Shown piece by piece: positions 49,993 through 59,705 of a stretch of 64,000 bases of DNA. Origin of the DNA: an uncultured Clostridiaceae bacterium (GTDB lineage Bacteria > Bacillota > Clostridia > TANB77 > CAG-508); assembly GCA_948356915.1 (NCBI GenBank), contig CAOJCG010000001.1, forward strand, positions 62,001 through 126,000. Direction: 5' to 3'. The position numbers and the translations under genes are program-made. The notes beneath the pieces are model-generated. The model was not told the origin of the DNA. It worked only from the letters and a program-made list of their open reading frames with translations, and did no database searches. The stretch's first letter is position 1. The number at the start of each line of letters is the position of its first letter.

Positions 49993-50163
49993 TTAAAATT
50001 TTCTTTTTCTTGCTGCCTCTGATTTTTTCTTTCTTTTTACGCTAGGTTTTTCATAATGTTCTCTTTTACGTACTTCTTGTATAACCCCATTTCTAGCACA
50101 TTGTCTTTTAAACCTTTTTAAGGCATCTTCTATATTTCCATTATTTACTCTTACTTCTGACAT
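49993..50163 (-). CDS. rpsU: Ribosomal protein bS21
   Basis: 56 residues, [21 protein letters not shown] and a Lys/Arg-rich C-terminus. Start ATG 50163 after GGAGGGG. Component of the small ribosomal subunit near the mRNA exit. Confidence 0.95.
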   Translation of the reverse strand: MSEVRVNNGNIEDALKRFKRQCARNGVIQEVRKREHYEKPSVKRKKKSEAARKRKF

Positions 50164-50287
50164 TAATATTCCCCTCCTTCCAGTATTAACACTTTTATTC
50201 GTGTGGGATTTATTTTTCCATGTACTTTTAACTCTTGTACACGTTTTGTATTATATATTATGTTGGTATTATTTGTCAATACCAACA

Positions 50288-50414
50288 TAAAAAAAACAAG
50301 AATAAAATTTTCTAATTGGCAAATCCACATAAAAAAATCTAATTATTCCATAACTATATTCTAAAAAAAATCACCCACTATCATGAATGATTTTCCTAAG
50401 AATATAGAAAAGAT
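50288..50414. repeat. Dispersed intergenic repeat, copy 2
   Basis: Shares blocks with 11622-11792 (see that entry), again 3' of a minus-strand gene. Confidence 0.6.
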
Positions 50415-50449
50415 GTAAAATTTGCCTTTACAAATTTTACATCTTTTTT
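50411..50449 (-). terminator. Hairpin terminator after the substrate-binding gene
   Basis: GATGTAAAATTTG CCTTTA CAAATTTTACATC followed by T/A runs. Confidence 0.8.
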
Positions 50450-50451
50450 AT

Positions 50452-51465
50452 TTACTTGACTTTCTCTGCATATGAATTATTTACTATTTTGTCAAATGGT
50501 GCTTTCTCACTTAGTTCTCCTGCTTCTTGCATTACTTTTTGTAGTAGTTCAAATGATTCTTCTTTCATTGTTGGTACTGTTTTCCATGCATCTATGTCTT
50601 TATAACTTTGTAATACTGTGGCTAGTAAGTCTACATCTGTGTCTGGGAAGAAGTCTTTTATCGCTTCTGCTACTTCTTTCATTGTGTGTTCTTCTACGAA
50701 TTTTTGACCTTTATATATTGCGTTTGTGAATTTTTGTATTGTATCACTGTTTCCTTCTATATAGCTTTTCTTAGCAAAATATGCTGTGTATGGTATTTCT
50801 CCTGAAGCTTCCCCTACTGAGGCTACTACATAACCTTTCCCTGCATTTGCTGTCATTGTTGCTGTTGGTTCAAATAGTGTTACATAGTCTGCTGTTCCCC
50901 CTGAAAATGCTCCTGCCATTAAGTCAAATTTTATACTGTCATCTAATATTAAGTCTTTTTGTGGGTCTATTCCATTTTGTTTTAGTACATATTCAAATGT
51001 CATATATGGCACTCCACCTTTTCTTCCTGGTATTACTGTTTTTCCTTTTAGGTCTTGCCAACTAAAGTTGTCTGTGTTTTCTCTTGCTACTAAAAATGAG
51101 CCATCTTTTTGTGTTAATTGTGCAAATACTTGGCAGTAGTCTTGTTTTCCTTCATTGTATACGTATATTGATGCTTCTGGTCCTGCAAAACCTATGTCAC
51201 TTTGACCAGCTAAAACTGCTGTCATTACTTTGTCTGCTCCTTGCCCTGTTGTAAGGTCTATTTCTAAACCTTCCTCTGCCATATATCCTTTTGCTATTGC
51301 TACATATTGTGGGGCATAGAATACTGACCTTGTAACTTCATTTACATTAATTTTCTTTAATGAAGCTACTTCTTCTCCTTTATCTTTTGTTACGAAATAA
51401 ATAGCAACTGCTGCTACTATTATTATAAGTACAATAATAATTGCTATAGTTAAAGTTTTTTTCAC
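50452..51465 (-). CDS. ABC transporter substrate-binding protein, NMT1/SsuA type
   Basis: 337 residues. N-terminal membrane anchor (LTIAIIIVLIIIVAAVAIYFV) with no lipobox cysteine, then FYAPQYVAIAKGYMAEEGLEI, TGQGADKVMTAVLAGQSDIGF, the fold of NMT1/THI5 and taurine/nitrate-type binding proteins. Third gene of an operon with ATPase and permease. Substrate not clear: thiamine-precursor, sulfonate and nitrate systems all share this architecture. No in-frame CGG. Confidence 0.85.
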   Translation of the reverse strand: MKKTLTIAIIIVLIIIVAAVAIYFVTKDKGEEVASLKKINVNEVTRSVFYAPQYVAIAKGYMAEEGLEIDLTTGQGADKVMTAVLAGQSDIGFAGPEASIYVYNEGKQDYCQVFAQLTQKDGSFLVARENTDNFSWQDLKGKTVIPGRKGGVPYMTFEYVLKQNGIDPQKDLILDDSIKFDLMAGAFSGGTADYVTLFEPTATMTANAGKGYVVASVGEASGEIPYTAYFAKKSYIEGNSDTIQKFTNAIYKGQKFVEEHTMKEVAEAIKDFFPDTDVDLLATVLQSYKDIDAWKTVPTMKEESFELLQKVMQEAGELSEKAPFDKIVNNSYAEKVK

Positions 51466-51633
51466 TTTTGTTTTCCCCTTTCTTTTTGTTTTTATGCTTT
51501 TTGCATTCTTCTATATTGTATTCTATTTACTATGCATATGTTATTATTTTTTGTAACTAATTCATGCAATCTTTATATTCAATAATCTGATTATAAAGGT
51601 AGTTACACAATTTTGTGTTCACTGTTTTATTTC

Positions 51634-52441
51634 TTATCTTTTATCAAAAATTTTTTCTAATAATACCACCGAACCATACATTACTGTTGCCACTATTGCT
51701 AATATTATAACTCCTGTCATTACTAGGTCTAGTTTGAATACTTGTCCTCCATATACTATTAGATAACCAATCCCTGCTTTTGATACTAGGAATTCTCCTG
51801 TTATTACTCCTACCAACGATAATCCTATATTTACTTTTAAGGAGTTAAAAAATGTATGTTTATTTGCTGGTATTATTATTTTTGTTAAAATTTGAAATTT
51901 ACTTGCATGAAATGTTTTTGCCATTTTTATAAGTTCTTTATCTGTATTTAAAAAACCATTTAGTATTTCTAATATTGTTACTATTAGTGAAATTGCAAGT
52001 GCCATTACTATAATTGCTGGCATTCCTGCCCCTACCCAAATTATTATAACTGGTCCGAAGTGCTACTTTTGGTAGACTATTTAGTACAACTAAAAATGGT
52101 TCTGATACTTTTGATAAAAATTTTGACCACCATAGCATTATTGCTATTACTGACCCTAAAAATGTTCCAAGTAAAAAACCTATTAATGTTTCTATACAAG
52201 TTACTTTAATATGTTCTAATATGTTATTTGATGATAAATTCAAAAATGTTTTTATTATACGAGATGGTTGGCTCATAATAAAACTATCTATTATTCCTTT
52301 ATTTGCTAATACTTCCCAAATAGCCAAAAATGCTATAACAATACTAATTTGAACTACTTTCACTAATATCTTTTGTGATTTTTGTTTCTTTAAGTATTTT
52401 TTTCTATCTTCTGATATATCTTTCCCTTTATTCATGTACAT
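51634..52441 (-). CDS. ABC transporter permease, copy 1, +1 shift at CGG
   Basis: BPD_transp_1 inner-membrane protein of the nitrate/sulfonate/taurine type. Helices at about residues 28-45, 87-103 and more in the C-terminal half. The zero frame goes wrong in SLPKVAL at 52055-52057 (CTT CGG A); skipping the C gives VALGPVIIIWVGAGMPAI, the permease consensus. Total 268 residues. Overlaps the ATPase by 14 bases. The paralogue at 57796-58603 has the shift at the same codon. Confidence 0.92.
52055..52057 (-). other. CGG +1 site (permease 1)
   Basis: GCA CTT CGG ACC in the zero frame; CTT (C) GGA CCA GTT restores ALGPV. Confidence 0.93.
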
Positions 52442-53172
52442 CTAGTCCTTTCCAAATAATATCAAAATATTTACTAAATTTTGGACTTTCTCTACAATTA
52501 ATTGGTGTTCTATTTTCCATTTTAAAATCAATTTTATAGATTTCTTTTACTGTAGCTGGTCTATTACTTAATACTATAACTCTGTCTGACATACTTATTG
52601 CCTCTGGAATATCGTGTGTTACTATTAATGCAGTGATATTTTCTTTTCTCAAAATATCATAAATATCCTTTGTTACTATTATTCTTGTTTGATAGTCTAA
52701 TGCTGAAAATGCTTCATCTAATAATAGTATTTTGGGTTTTATAGCTAGTGTCCTAATTAAAGCTGCTCTTTGTCTCATACCACCTGACAGTTGGCTTGGA
52801 TATTTATCTTTATAATCATATAAACCATATTTTTTTAGTAAATTATTCACATATTCTACATTTTCTGTGTTTTTTAGGTTTCTTATTTCTAAACCAAATA
52901 ATACATTTTTATATATAGTTAGCCATTCTAAAAGGCTATCTTTTTGAAGCATATATCCAATTTCACCATCTATTTGTATTTCTCCGTGAATTTCTATTTT
53001 CTAGCCCTGCAATAATAGATAATATTGTTGACTTTCCACAACCACTTGGGCCTATTAAGCTTACAAATTCACCCTCATTAACTGAAAAGCTAACATCCTT
53101 TATTGCTACTACTTCTCCATTAATCGCTTGATACTTTTTTGATATATTTTTTACTTTTAATACTTCTTTCAT
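52428..53172 (-). CDS. ABC transporter ATPase, copy 1, +1 shift at CGG
   Basis: ATP-binding subunit of the nitrate/sulfonate type. MKEVLKVKNISKKYQ start with AGGTGAA before ATG 53172. Walker [10 protein letters not shown] lies before the shift, at residue about 41. At 52984-52986 (TCA CGG A) the zero frame stops six codons later. Skipping the C gives [18 protein letters not shown], then LSGGMRQR and [11 protein letters not shown]. Total 247 residues. So the Walker B and signature motifs come only from the shifted frame. Confidence 0.93.
52984..52986 (-). other. CGG +1 site (ATPase 1)
   Basis: TCA CGG AGA AAT; skipping the C gives TCA GGA GAA ATA (SGEI), the usual block before the Q-loop. Confidence 0.93.
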
Positions 53173-53667
53173 TTTTCACCTACCTTATTTTTGTCCACTT
53201 TTGGCAGTTACTCTTCCGACATTACCTGTAACTTACTTTATTGGAGCAACTAACTTATTATTTTGTGGTATACACCACTTTTATGGTATAACGTTACTCT
53301 TTTGGAAATTTTTCATTATGTTTTCCCAGTCGCCCGAAACGAAGTAAGTTACGAGTGAAATATGTGTAGTAACGTACCCAATGGGAAGTTTACTCACCTT
53401 GGGATATATTTATTTTATAGCATAAATTTGTTGAATGTCAATAATTGAGCATGTATTTTATGAAATGACCTTGATAATTGAGACAGAAAATCAGTAAAAA
53501 GAGTAAAATTTTCTGAAATAAAAGATAAACAGAAAAGTTTAAAAAAGTATTTAAAATCTAATCTTTTTACTAATAAATTATTGCATTTATATAAAATTTA
53601 TGTTATTATTTTTTAGTCATTGATTAATATATCCTTATTTTAATAATTTGAGAAAGGAGAAAGTTAT
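53173..53667. other. Intergenic region upstream of ABC operon 1
   Basis: About 495 bases with no ORF. Contains the boxes TTTTATGGTATAACGTTACTC and CGTAACTTACTTT-like repeats, recalling the boxes at 48975 and 59357. A promoter for the leftward ABC operon is expected here; not pinpointed. Confidence 0.4.
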
Positions 53668-53880
53668 ATGGATTCTAATGATGAAAATAATTTTTATGAA
53701 AACTATGAAAAAGATTTAACTTTACTTATTTATGAAAAATCTAATGGTGAAATTCCTAAACACATATGCTCTAATCTTGCTAAAAATGCTGCTAGTAGAA
53801 TGAAGTATGATATGGCTCAAGGAGTTACTAAAGATATTTCAGAATATGCAGGCGCTTCTATTTGGGCTTATTTTCAGTAA
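53668..53880 (+). CDS. Small acidic protein of unknown function
   Basis: 70 residues, start ATG 53668 after AGAAAGGAG. Rich in Asp/Asn/Glu at the N-terminus (MDSNDENNFYENYEK), then CSNLAKNAASRMKYDMAQG. No family recognised. Shares a terminator with hflC. Confidence 0.6.
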   Translation: MDSNDENNFYENYEKDLTLLIYEKSNGEIPKHICSNLAKNAASRMKYDMAQGVTKDISEYAGASIWAYFQ

Positions 53881-53881
53881 A

Positions 53882-53910
53882 AAGGAACCCACGATTTTGT
53901 GGGTTCCTAA
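53882..53910. terminator. Bidirectional terminator
   Basis: GGAACCCAC GATTT TGTGGGTTCC with A and T flanks, between the small ORF and hflC. Confidence 0.85.
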
Positions 53911-53913
53911 TTT

Positions 53914-54828
53914 TTATTCTTCTACATCTTGAGTTGGAGCTATAACTCTCTGCTCTCCTTCTGGAAGCTTCAAGTTGTCAATAATCTTGTACTCATCATC
54001 AATTATTACCATCGTTCCTTCTGGTAACGATGCCTTTGTAGCGTCTAAGCCCCTCAAGAACTGATAAAACTCTTTTCTATCTGGTGAGTTATATGCATCT
54101 TGTATAATTTTCATATACTCTGCTTCACCTTCAGCAATTATAGATTTTGACTCTTTCTGTGCATTTGACAAGATCACACGTACTTGGTAATCAACATCGT
54201 TTCTAATTTGCTGCGCCTCTGACTCTCCTTCTGCTGTATACTGTGCTGCAATTTTGTTTCTTTCAGAAATCATACGATTATAGACAGCGTCTTTATTATC
54301 TTCAGGTAAATCCAGTAATTTCATTTCTACCAAATTGATAGAAATTCCATACTGATCAGCAGAATTCTTTTCATTTAAATCATCCATTATCTTAATAGAT
54401 AGTGTGCCATCCTTCCCTTGAATAACTTCATCCTGCGTTGTTGCAGAAATAACATTCTTCATAGAATTGTACACTAAAACATCTATACGACTCTCGGCAT
54501 TTGTTGTTGATTTTAATGTTTGATAGTACATTAAAGGATTCTCAATCTGCCAAACTACATAGCAATCTGCAATCATCGACTTCTTATCTGATGTTATTAC
54601 ATCTGAAGATGCCAAGTCATATAATTGCTCGTCCTTTGGCTGGCGCATTACACTTTGTATAAAGGGCTTTTTAAAGTACAAGCCTGCATCTTTTTTGACT
54701 TCTACTACTTTGCCGAACTGTTTTACTAAGCCATATTCGTTTTCCTTCAGTGTATACATACTACTTGCTAATACAATTGCTAAAATTACAGTTACTACAA
54801 CAGCTACTATTTTTGCTTTTATTTTCAT
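53914..54828 (-). CDS. hflC: HflC-like SPFH membrane protein
   Basis: 304 residues from ATG 54828, after AGGAGG; two bases from the end of hflK. N-terminal membrane helix then the SPFH (prohibitin) domain: LKENEYGLVKQFGKVVEV, RIDVLVYNSMKNVI and a helical GESEAQQIRN. Forms complexes with HflK that modulate the FtsH protease. The base composition is richer in G+C than its neighbours (for example CTCTGCTCTCC, GCCTGCATC), suggesting transfer. No in-frame CGG. Confidence 0.88.
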   Translation of the reverse strand: MKIKAKIVAVVVTVILAIVLASSMYTLKENEYGLVKQFGKVVEVKKDAGLYFKKPFIQSVMRQPKDEQLYDLASSDVITSDKKSMIADCYVVWQIENPLMYYQTLKSTTNAESRIDVLVYNSMKNVISATTQDEVIQGKDGTLSIKIMDDLNEKNSADQYGISINLVEMKLLDLPEDNKDAVYNRMISERNKIAAQYTAEGESEAQQIRNDVDYQVRVILSNAQKESKSIIAEGEAEYMKIIQDAYNSPDRKEFYQFLRGLDATKASLPEGTMVIIDDEYKIIDNLKLPEGEQRVIAPTQDVEE

Positions 54829-54829
54829 A

Positions 54830-55840
54830 TTATTTGCCCTCCTGCTGAACAATGATAGGTTTAATTTCAGAATCTGTTCCATTTACTATAATTTGTAGAT
54901 TAGGCATTAGCTCCTCCATTGCCTCATAATACATTCTGATTTTAGAAGTGTTTGGATCTTTTTTGTACTCTTCATACATTGCATTAAAAAGAGCTACTTC
55001 ACCATTAGCTTCATCAATTCTTTCCTGCTTTGTGGCATTTGCCTCCTGAATAATTGCATCTGCTTCAGCTTTTGCTTTTGGTATCTGTTCGTTTTGATAC
55101 TGTTCTGCATTATTCCTGTTTGTATCTGCCTGCTGTTTAGCATTTTCAACACTCTTGAAGGCCTGAGAAACTTCGGCTGTTGGCGGTTCTGCATCCTGTA
55201 TAGTAACGTTTACTAACATTAAGCCTGTCTGCCGTTTTTCTAATTCCTTTATAATGTCTTCTTTTATTACTGACTGAATTTCACTCTTTCCTGTTGTAAG
55301 TACATCATCAACTTTGTATGAGCCAATTGTGTTCCTTATAGATGCCTGTGCTACATTTCGCAGTATTCCTACTGGATCTGATGAACCATATTCATACATA
55401 ATTGGATCGTTAATTCTATACTCTATGTAGAAGTCCACGTTCACAAAGTTGAAGTCATTGGTTATCATTAGACTGTCACTTTCTTGGGTTTCATTTTCTT
55501 CTTCCTGATAGCCAATTGCAAAACCCTGAATGGTGATGTCAAATTTCTTCACCTTCTGGATAAATGGAATTTTAAAGTGTATTCCAGTCCCAGAAACAGA
55601 CTCTGCTTTGCCAAATGTTGTAACAATGGCTAAGTTTTGTTCTCCAATTACATATATTGAGGAAACAACTGTAGTTATCACAATTGAAATAGCTAGCCCA
55701 ATAGTAATAATCTTATTACTTATCCGTACTTTCTCTTCGTCTAAACTTATTTCTTCATTTTGTGCCATACTAATTAATGTTGAGAATACCGCTCTTGAAA
55801 CAATTAAAGTAATAATTAGTAATATAAATAGTTCTGCCAT
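54830..55840 (-). CDS. hflK: HflK-like SPFH membrane protein
   Basis: 336 residues with an N-terminal helix (LFILLIITLIVSRAVFS), a second one near residue 50, and the SPFH domain (EQNLAIVTTFGKAESVSGTGIHFK read in parts) and a helical tail rich in Gln/Asn/Ala. Pairs with hflC. It has two in-frame CGG codons, 55724-55726 (VRISNK) and 55232-55234 (EKRQTGLML), both clearly read as Arg in the zero frame because the family sequence continues on both sides. Their G+C composition differs from the neighbours, consistent with recent acquisition. Confidence 0.88.
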   Translation of the reverse strand: MAELFILLIITLIVSRAVFSTLISMAQNEEISLDEEKVRISNKIITIGLAISIVITTVVSSIYVIGEQNLAIVTTFGKAESVSGTGIHFKIPFIQKVKKFDITIQGFAIGYQEEENETQESDSLMITNDFNFVNVDFYIEYRINDPIMYEYGSSDPVGILRNVAQASIRNTIGSYKVDDVLTTGKSEIQSVIKEDIIKELEKRQTGLMLVNVTIQDAEPPTAEVSQAFKSVENAKQQADTNRNNAEQYQNEQIPKAKAEADAIIQEANATKQERIDEANGEVALFNAMYEEYKKDPNTSKIRMYYEAMEELMPNLQIIVNGTDSEIKPIIVQQEGK

Positions 55841-56213
55841 ATTCTTTTCTCCTTTTTTCTTAAGATGCTTGGTTTATAGTTGCTTTTAAGGAATATTAGT
55901 TTATATTCCTTTTTTATAACCTCCTTTCGGATTTTTACGATACCCATCTTATCACATTATGTGAATTATTGCAATAGTTTTGTTGAAATTTATGTAAATT
56001 TATATACTTAATATAATATTTTATTATTATGAAACAAAAGTAGGTTTTATCACTTGCATTATTATATTTTATCACATTATTTCTTTGTCGTTGTAGAGTG
56101 CAAGCTTATCGTTTGTTCCTTACTGCTAAGAAAATAATATAAAAGTATTTTGTTTAGCAATATAAATAGAGAACATTTTATAAGTATAATAATAAAATGT
56201 TCTCTATGTTTAT
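55841..56213. other. Intergenic region with terminator
   Basis: 373 bases without an ORF. A hairpin at 56166-56207 (AGAGAACATTTTA...TAAAATGTTCTCT) follows the gene ending at 56214. The region near 55900 has CCTCCTTTCGG, but no gene starts there. Confidence 0.5.
56166..56207 (-). terminator. Hairpin terminator
   Basis: AGAGAACATTTTATAAG pairs with ATAAAATGTTCTCT, immediately past the stop at 56214. Confidence 0.75.
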
Positions 56214-57582
56214 CTATTCTACTATATGATATTCTGCACTCTCAGCATTATATTGCAACTTATAGTTAGATGGAATACATATTACTGGTCTTAATGCACC
56301 ATATGGTTGCTGACCTGCATATACATGAATTAGTTCACTACTAATGTTTCCTCCATAACTTATAGCATATATACTTTGTGTATGGTTTTTGGGAGTAGCT
56401 AGTAAATATGATCTAGACTTATCTATCTGTGCTATTTTTATTGGGAAATATGCATTTACATTTGCATTTTCCTTATATGTTGTACTTGTTTTTATATTAC
56501 TACTAATCGATAATTCTAATAAATCTTGAGCATTATGTGTTAATGTTAGTTTTGTGTCTTTAGATTTTTGGTTCCAACTATCTACCCACATTTCTAAAGT
56601 TGGACTCCCTATTGCTAAACTATTTTGTATTTGCCTTTCTTTTGAAGTTCCGTTTGCAAATGGGCTCCATATGTCAGTACTTAATAATGTATATACACAA
56701 TTATCGCATTTACCTGATGATGTAGTATCCCAACTAACCATAAATTTCCTTTTTGTTTCTTCTGTTGTTTCTATATATTTTGGTTCACGGTCTCTGATCC
56801 AATATGCTCTATATGTTCCTTGTTTTGTCATTTGTGCTTCACTTGGTATTTTTGTATTTTCTAAATATGAGTCTTTTATTATAAAAATATTTCCTTCTTC
56901 GTCAAAATACAAAACTTTCCATCCCTCTACTTCATTTGCTATATAGTTTACTTTTTGTCCATACATAGCTGCATTTACTATTTTTTCCCTTGTAAAATTT
57001 GCATTTTGTATTGCATTTTCTTTTTTGTTAACACATTTAGCAAATAAATTAATAGTTTTTGTCACATCTATTCCTTCTGTGTATTCATTCCATGTCTCAC
57101 CTTTATCCAAACTATAATACTTATATATTTTTTCGTTATCTGGATATTCAACTTTTGCATATGTGTATATTCCTCTAGTGTCATCGTTTATTACTTCAGT
57201 TATGATATTAGGGTTAGATATTGCAAGTAAATTGTATATTTCCTCTTCTTCTCCCACTGCTTTTATTTTAACTTCGCATTCATAGCCCTCTTGCATTGTT
57301 CTGTCTATTGCAACTCTTTTTTTACCGATTAGCCTTTAATTTTAGTCCTTCTATAGTAATTTCTTCTATTCCATTATCGTTTTCAATAACTATTAGTATA
57401 TTTAATTTATCATCTTCCTGTGATTCAATTGTATATTGTGCTTTTGTTTCTACTATATCTGCTTTTCTTTTTTCTTGTAAATTTTTAATTATATTTTGTG
57501 CGGTTTTTGTTTGTAATACAAAAATTATTAGTATGCTCAATATTATTAATATACTATATACAATAATCTTTTTATTTTTCAT
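56214..57582 (-). CDS. Membrane-anchored surface protein of unknown function, +1 shift at CGG
   Basis: Start ATG 57582 after AGGA. N-terminal membrane helix (IIVYSILIILSILIIFVL). The zero frame reads LKLKAN CGG TAA, a stop right after CGG at 57325-57327. Skipping the C gives KANGKKRVAIDRTMQEGYEC and continues for 370 codons, 455 residues in all. The rest has Ig-like or big-domain features (YYSLDKGETWNEYTEG) and a C-terminal block LRPVICIPSNYKLQ seen in uncharacterised surface proteins. Downstream of hflKC. No substrate or role inferred. Confidence 0.75.
57325..57327 (-). other. CGG +1 site (surface protein)
   Basis: AAT CGG TAA: the zero frame meets a stop directly after the CGG. AAT (C) GGT AAA AAA restores ANGKK and opens the 370-codon tail. 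Confidence 0.85.
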
Positions 57583-57745
57583 TATTCTTCCTACTTTCAT
57601 TGTCCTAATTATATTATAATACTTAGAATTATTCAATACTTTTATCTAATATTATTTGTTTGTAATTGATTTGTTATATTACTAGCATGAACTTGTATTT
57701 CGTTTTTAGTATTTTATATAGATGTTCATATTATACATAAAAAAC

Positions 57746-57785
57746 TAGGTGCTGTAAAAAAGTGTTTAGTGCTTTTTTACAACTC
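57746..57785 (-). terminator. Hairpin terminator after ABC copy 2
   Basis: TGCTGTAAAAAAG TGTTTAGTG CTTTTTTACA, just beyond the permease stop at 57796. Confidence 0.75.
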
Positions 57786-57795
57786 CTAATCTTTT

Positions 57796-58603
57796 CTATT
57801 TTTTTATTAATATTTTTTCTAACATAACAACTGCCTGATACATTACATATGCTACAATTGCTAATATTATAACACTTGTCATTACTAAGTCTAATTGGAA
57901 TACTTGACCTCCATATACTATTAGGTAGCCAAGCCCTGCTTTTGAAACTAAAAATTCCCCTGTTATAACTCCTACTAATGATAGCCCTATGTTTACTTTT
58001 AGTGAGTTAAAAAATGTTGCTTTATTTGCTGGTATTATTATTCTTGATAAAATTTGAAATTTGTTTGCATGAAATGTTTGTGCCATTTTTATAAGTTCTT
58101 TATCTGTATTTAGAAAACCATTTAATATTTCTAATATTGTTACTATTAATGAAATCATTAGTGCCATTGTTATGATTGCTGGCATTCCTGCTCCTACCCA
58201 TATAATTATAACTGGTCCGAAGAGCTACCTTTGGAAGGCTGTTTAGTACTACTAAAAATGGCTCTGCTACTTTTGATAAGAACTTTGACCACCATAGCAT
58301 AATTGCTATAACTGCACCTAAAAAAGTACCTAGTAAAAATCCTATTAATGTTTCTAAGCATGTTACTTTTATATGTTCTAGTAAATTATTTTGTGATAAA
58401 TTTAAAAATGTTTTTAATATTCTAGAAGGCTGGCTCATAATAAAGCTGTCTATAATTCCTTTGTTTGCAAGTATTTCCCATAATAATATAAGTCCAATAA
58501 CAATACTAAATTGAACTACTTTTACTAAAATTTTATTATTTGTTTGTTTTCTTAAGTATTTTTTTCTTTCTTCTGATATATTTTTTTCTTTATTCATGTA
58601 CAT
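57796..58603 (-). CDS. ABC transporter permease, copy 2, +1 shift at CGG
   Basis: Paralogue of 51634-52441 with the same length (268 residues), same organisation and the same shift codon (58217-58219, CTT CGG A), restored as VALGPVIIIWVGAGMP. Amino-acid identity to copy 1 looks near 80 percent by eye, with many silent differences, so the shift site predates or survived the divergence. Unlike copy 1 there is no substrate-binding gene downstream. Confidence 0.92.
58217..58219 (-). other. CGG +1 site (permease 2)
   Basis: GCT CTT CGG ACC; skipping the C gives CTT GGA CCA GTT. Same position as in copy 1, though neighbouring codons differ (GCA vs GCT, GTA vs GTA). Confidence 0.93.
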
Positions 58604-59334
58604 CTAGTCCTTTCCAAATGGTATCAAAATATTTGCTGAATTTAGGGCTTTCTCGGCAGTTTAATGGTGTTCTATTTTCCATTTCAAATTCTATTTTATG
58701 AATTTCTTTTACAGTTGCTGGTCTATTACTTAGTACTATAACTCTGTCTGACATACTTATAGCTTCTGAAATATCGTGTGTTACTATTAGTGCTGTAATT
58801 CCTTCGTTTCTTAAAATATCATAAATATCTTTTGTTACCATTATTCTAGTTTGGTAGTCTAAAGCTGAAAAGGCCTCATCTAATAGTAGTATTTTTGGTT
58901 TTATTGCTAATGTTCTAATTAAAGCAGCTCTTTGTCTCATTCCTCCTGATAATTGGTTTGGATACTTATCTTTAAATTCATATAAACCATATTTTTTTAG
59001 TAGATTATCCACATATTGTACATTTTCTGTGGTTTTCAAATTTTGTATTTCTAATCCAAACATTACATTTCTATAAATAGTTAGCCATTCTAAAAGGCTA
59101 TCTTTTTGAAGCATGTAACCTATTTGTCCATCTATTTCTATATCTCCGAGAACTTTTTTCTTCTAAACCTGCAATAATTGAAAGTATTGTAGATTTACCA
59201 CATCCACTTGGTCCAATAATGCTTACAAACTCACCTTCTTCAATAGAAAAACTTATGTCTTTTAATGCCTCAACTTCGCCATTATCTGCTTGATATTTTT
59301 TTGATACATTTTGCACTTTTAAAACTTCTTTCAT
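58590..59334 (-). CDS. ABC transporter ATPase, copy 2, +1 shift at CGG
   Basis: Paralogue of 52428-53172, 247 residues. Walker [10 protein letters not shown] before, LSGGMRQR and LLLDEAF after the shift at 59146-59148 (TCT CGG A). Restored [18 protein letters not shown]. The shift codon is at the same place (codon 63) as in copy 1 although the flanking sequence has changed (NRNS versus EKSS). Start ATG 59334 after AGGTGCGAA. Confidence 0.93.
59146..59148 (-). other. CGG +1 site (ATPase 2)
   Basis: AGT TCT CGG AGA; skipping the C gives TCT GGA GAT ATA (SGDI). Confidence 0.93.
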
Positions 59335-59356
59335 TTCGCACCTACCTTTTTATTGT

Positions 59357-59460
59357 TCCAATTCCAATTGGGGACGTTTCCAATTGGGGTATCTGTCCCT
59401 TTTGGGGTATCTGCCACTTTTGGGGTATCCACTCCTTTTGGGGATAACGTCCCTTTTAGG
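59357..59460. repeat. Tandem GGGGTATC repeat upstream of ABC operon 2
   Basis: Five or six 18-20 base units of the type CCTTTTGGGGTATCTGCCA, some CCAATTGGGGACGTTT, running up to the ATPase ribosome site. Related units occur at 48975-49045 and 53260-53320, upstream of other leftward operons. Confidence 0.7.
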
Positions 59461-59580
59461 AATATATTTAATTTGAAAATTCATTTCATATTACATTTTA
59501 TGGTAATTTTTATTATTTTGTGTAAACTTTTATCATTTTTTCTTGTTTTTTTATCAAATTGTGATATAAGCTAGAGGGAA

Positions 59581-59700
59581 AAAAAGGAGCTGTAAAAAAA
59601 GTAAGTCAAAAGGGACAGGGTAAATTGACACATCTTTAAAAGATAAAGTGTATCAATTTACCCCGTCCCTTTTGACTTACTTTTTTTACAGCCCCTTTTT
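59581..59700. repeat. Long near-perfect palindrome
   Basis: Arms of about 50 bases: AGCTGTAAAAAAAGTAAGTC, AAAAGGGACAGGGTAAATTG and complement. Looks like a REP-type or MITE element; it also ends the 59706 gene. No ORF. Confidence 0.85.
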
Positions 59701-59705
59701 CTTAA

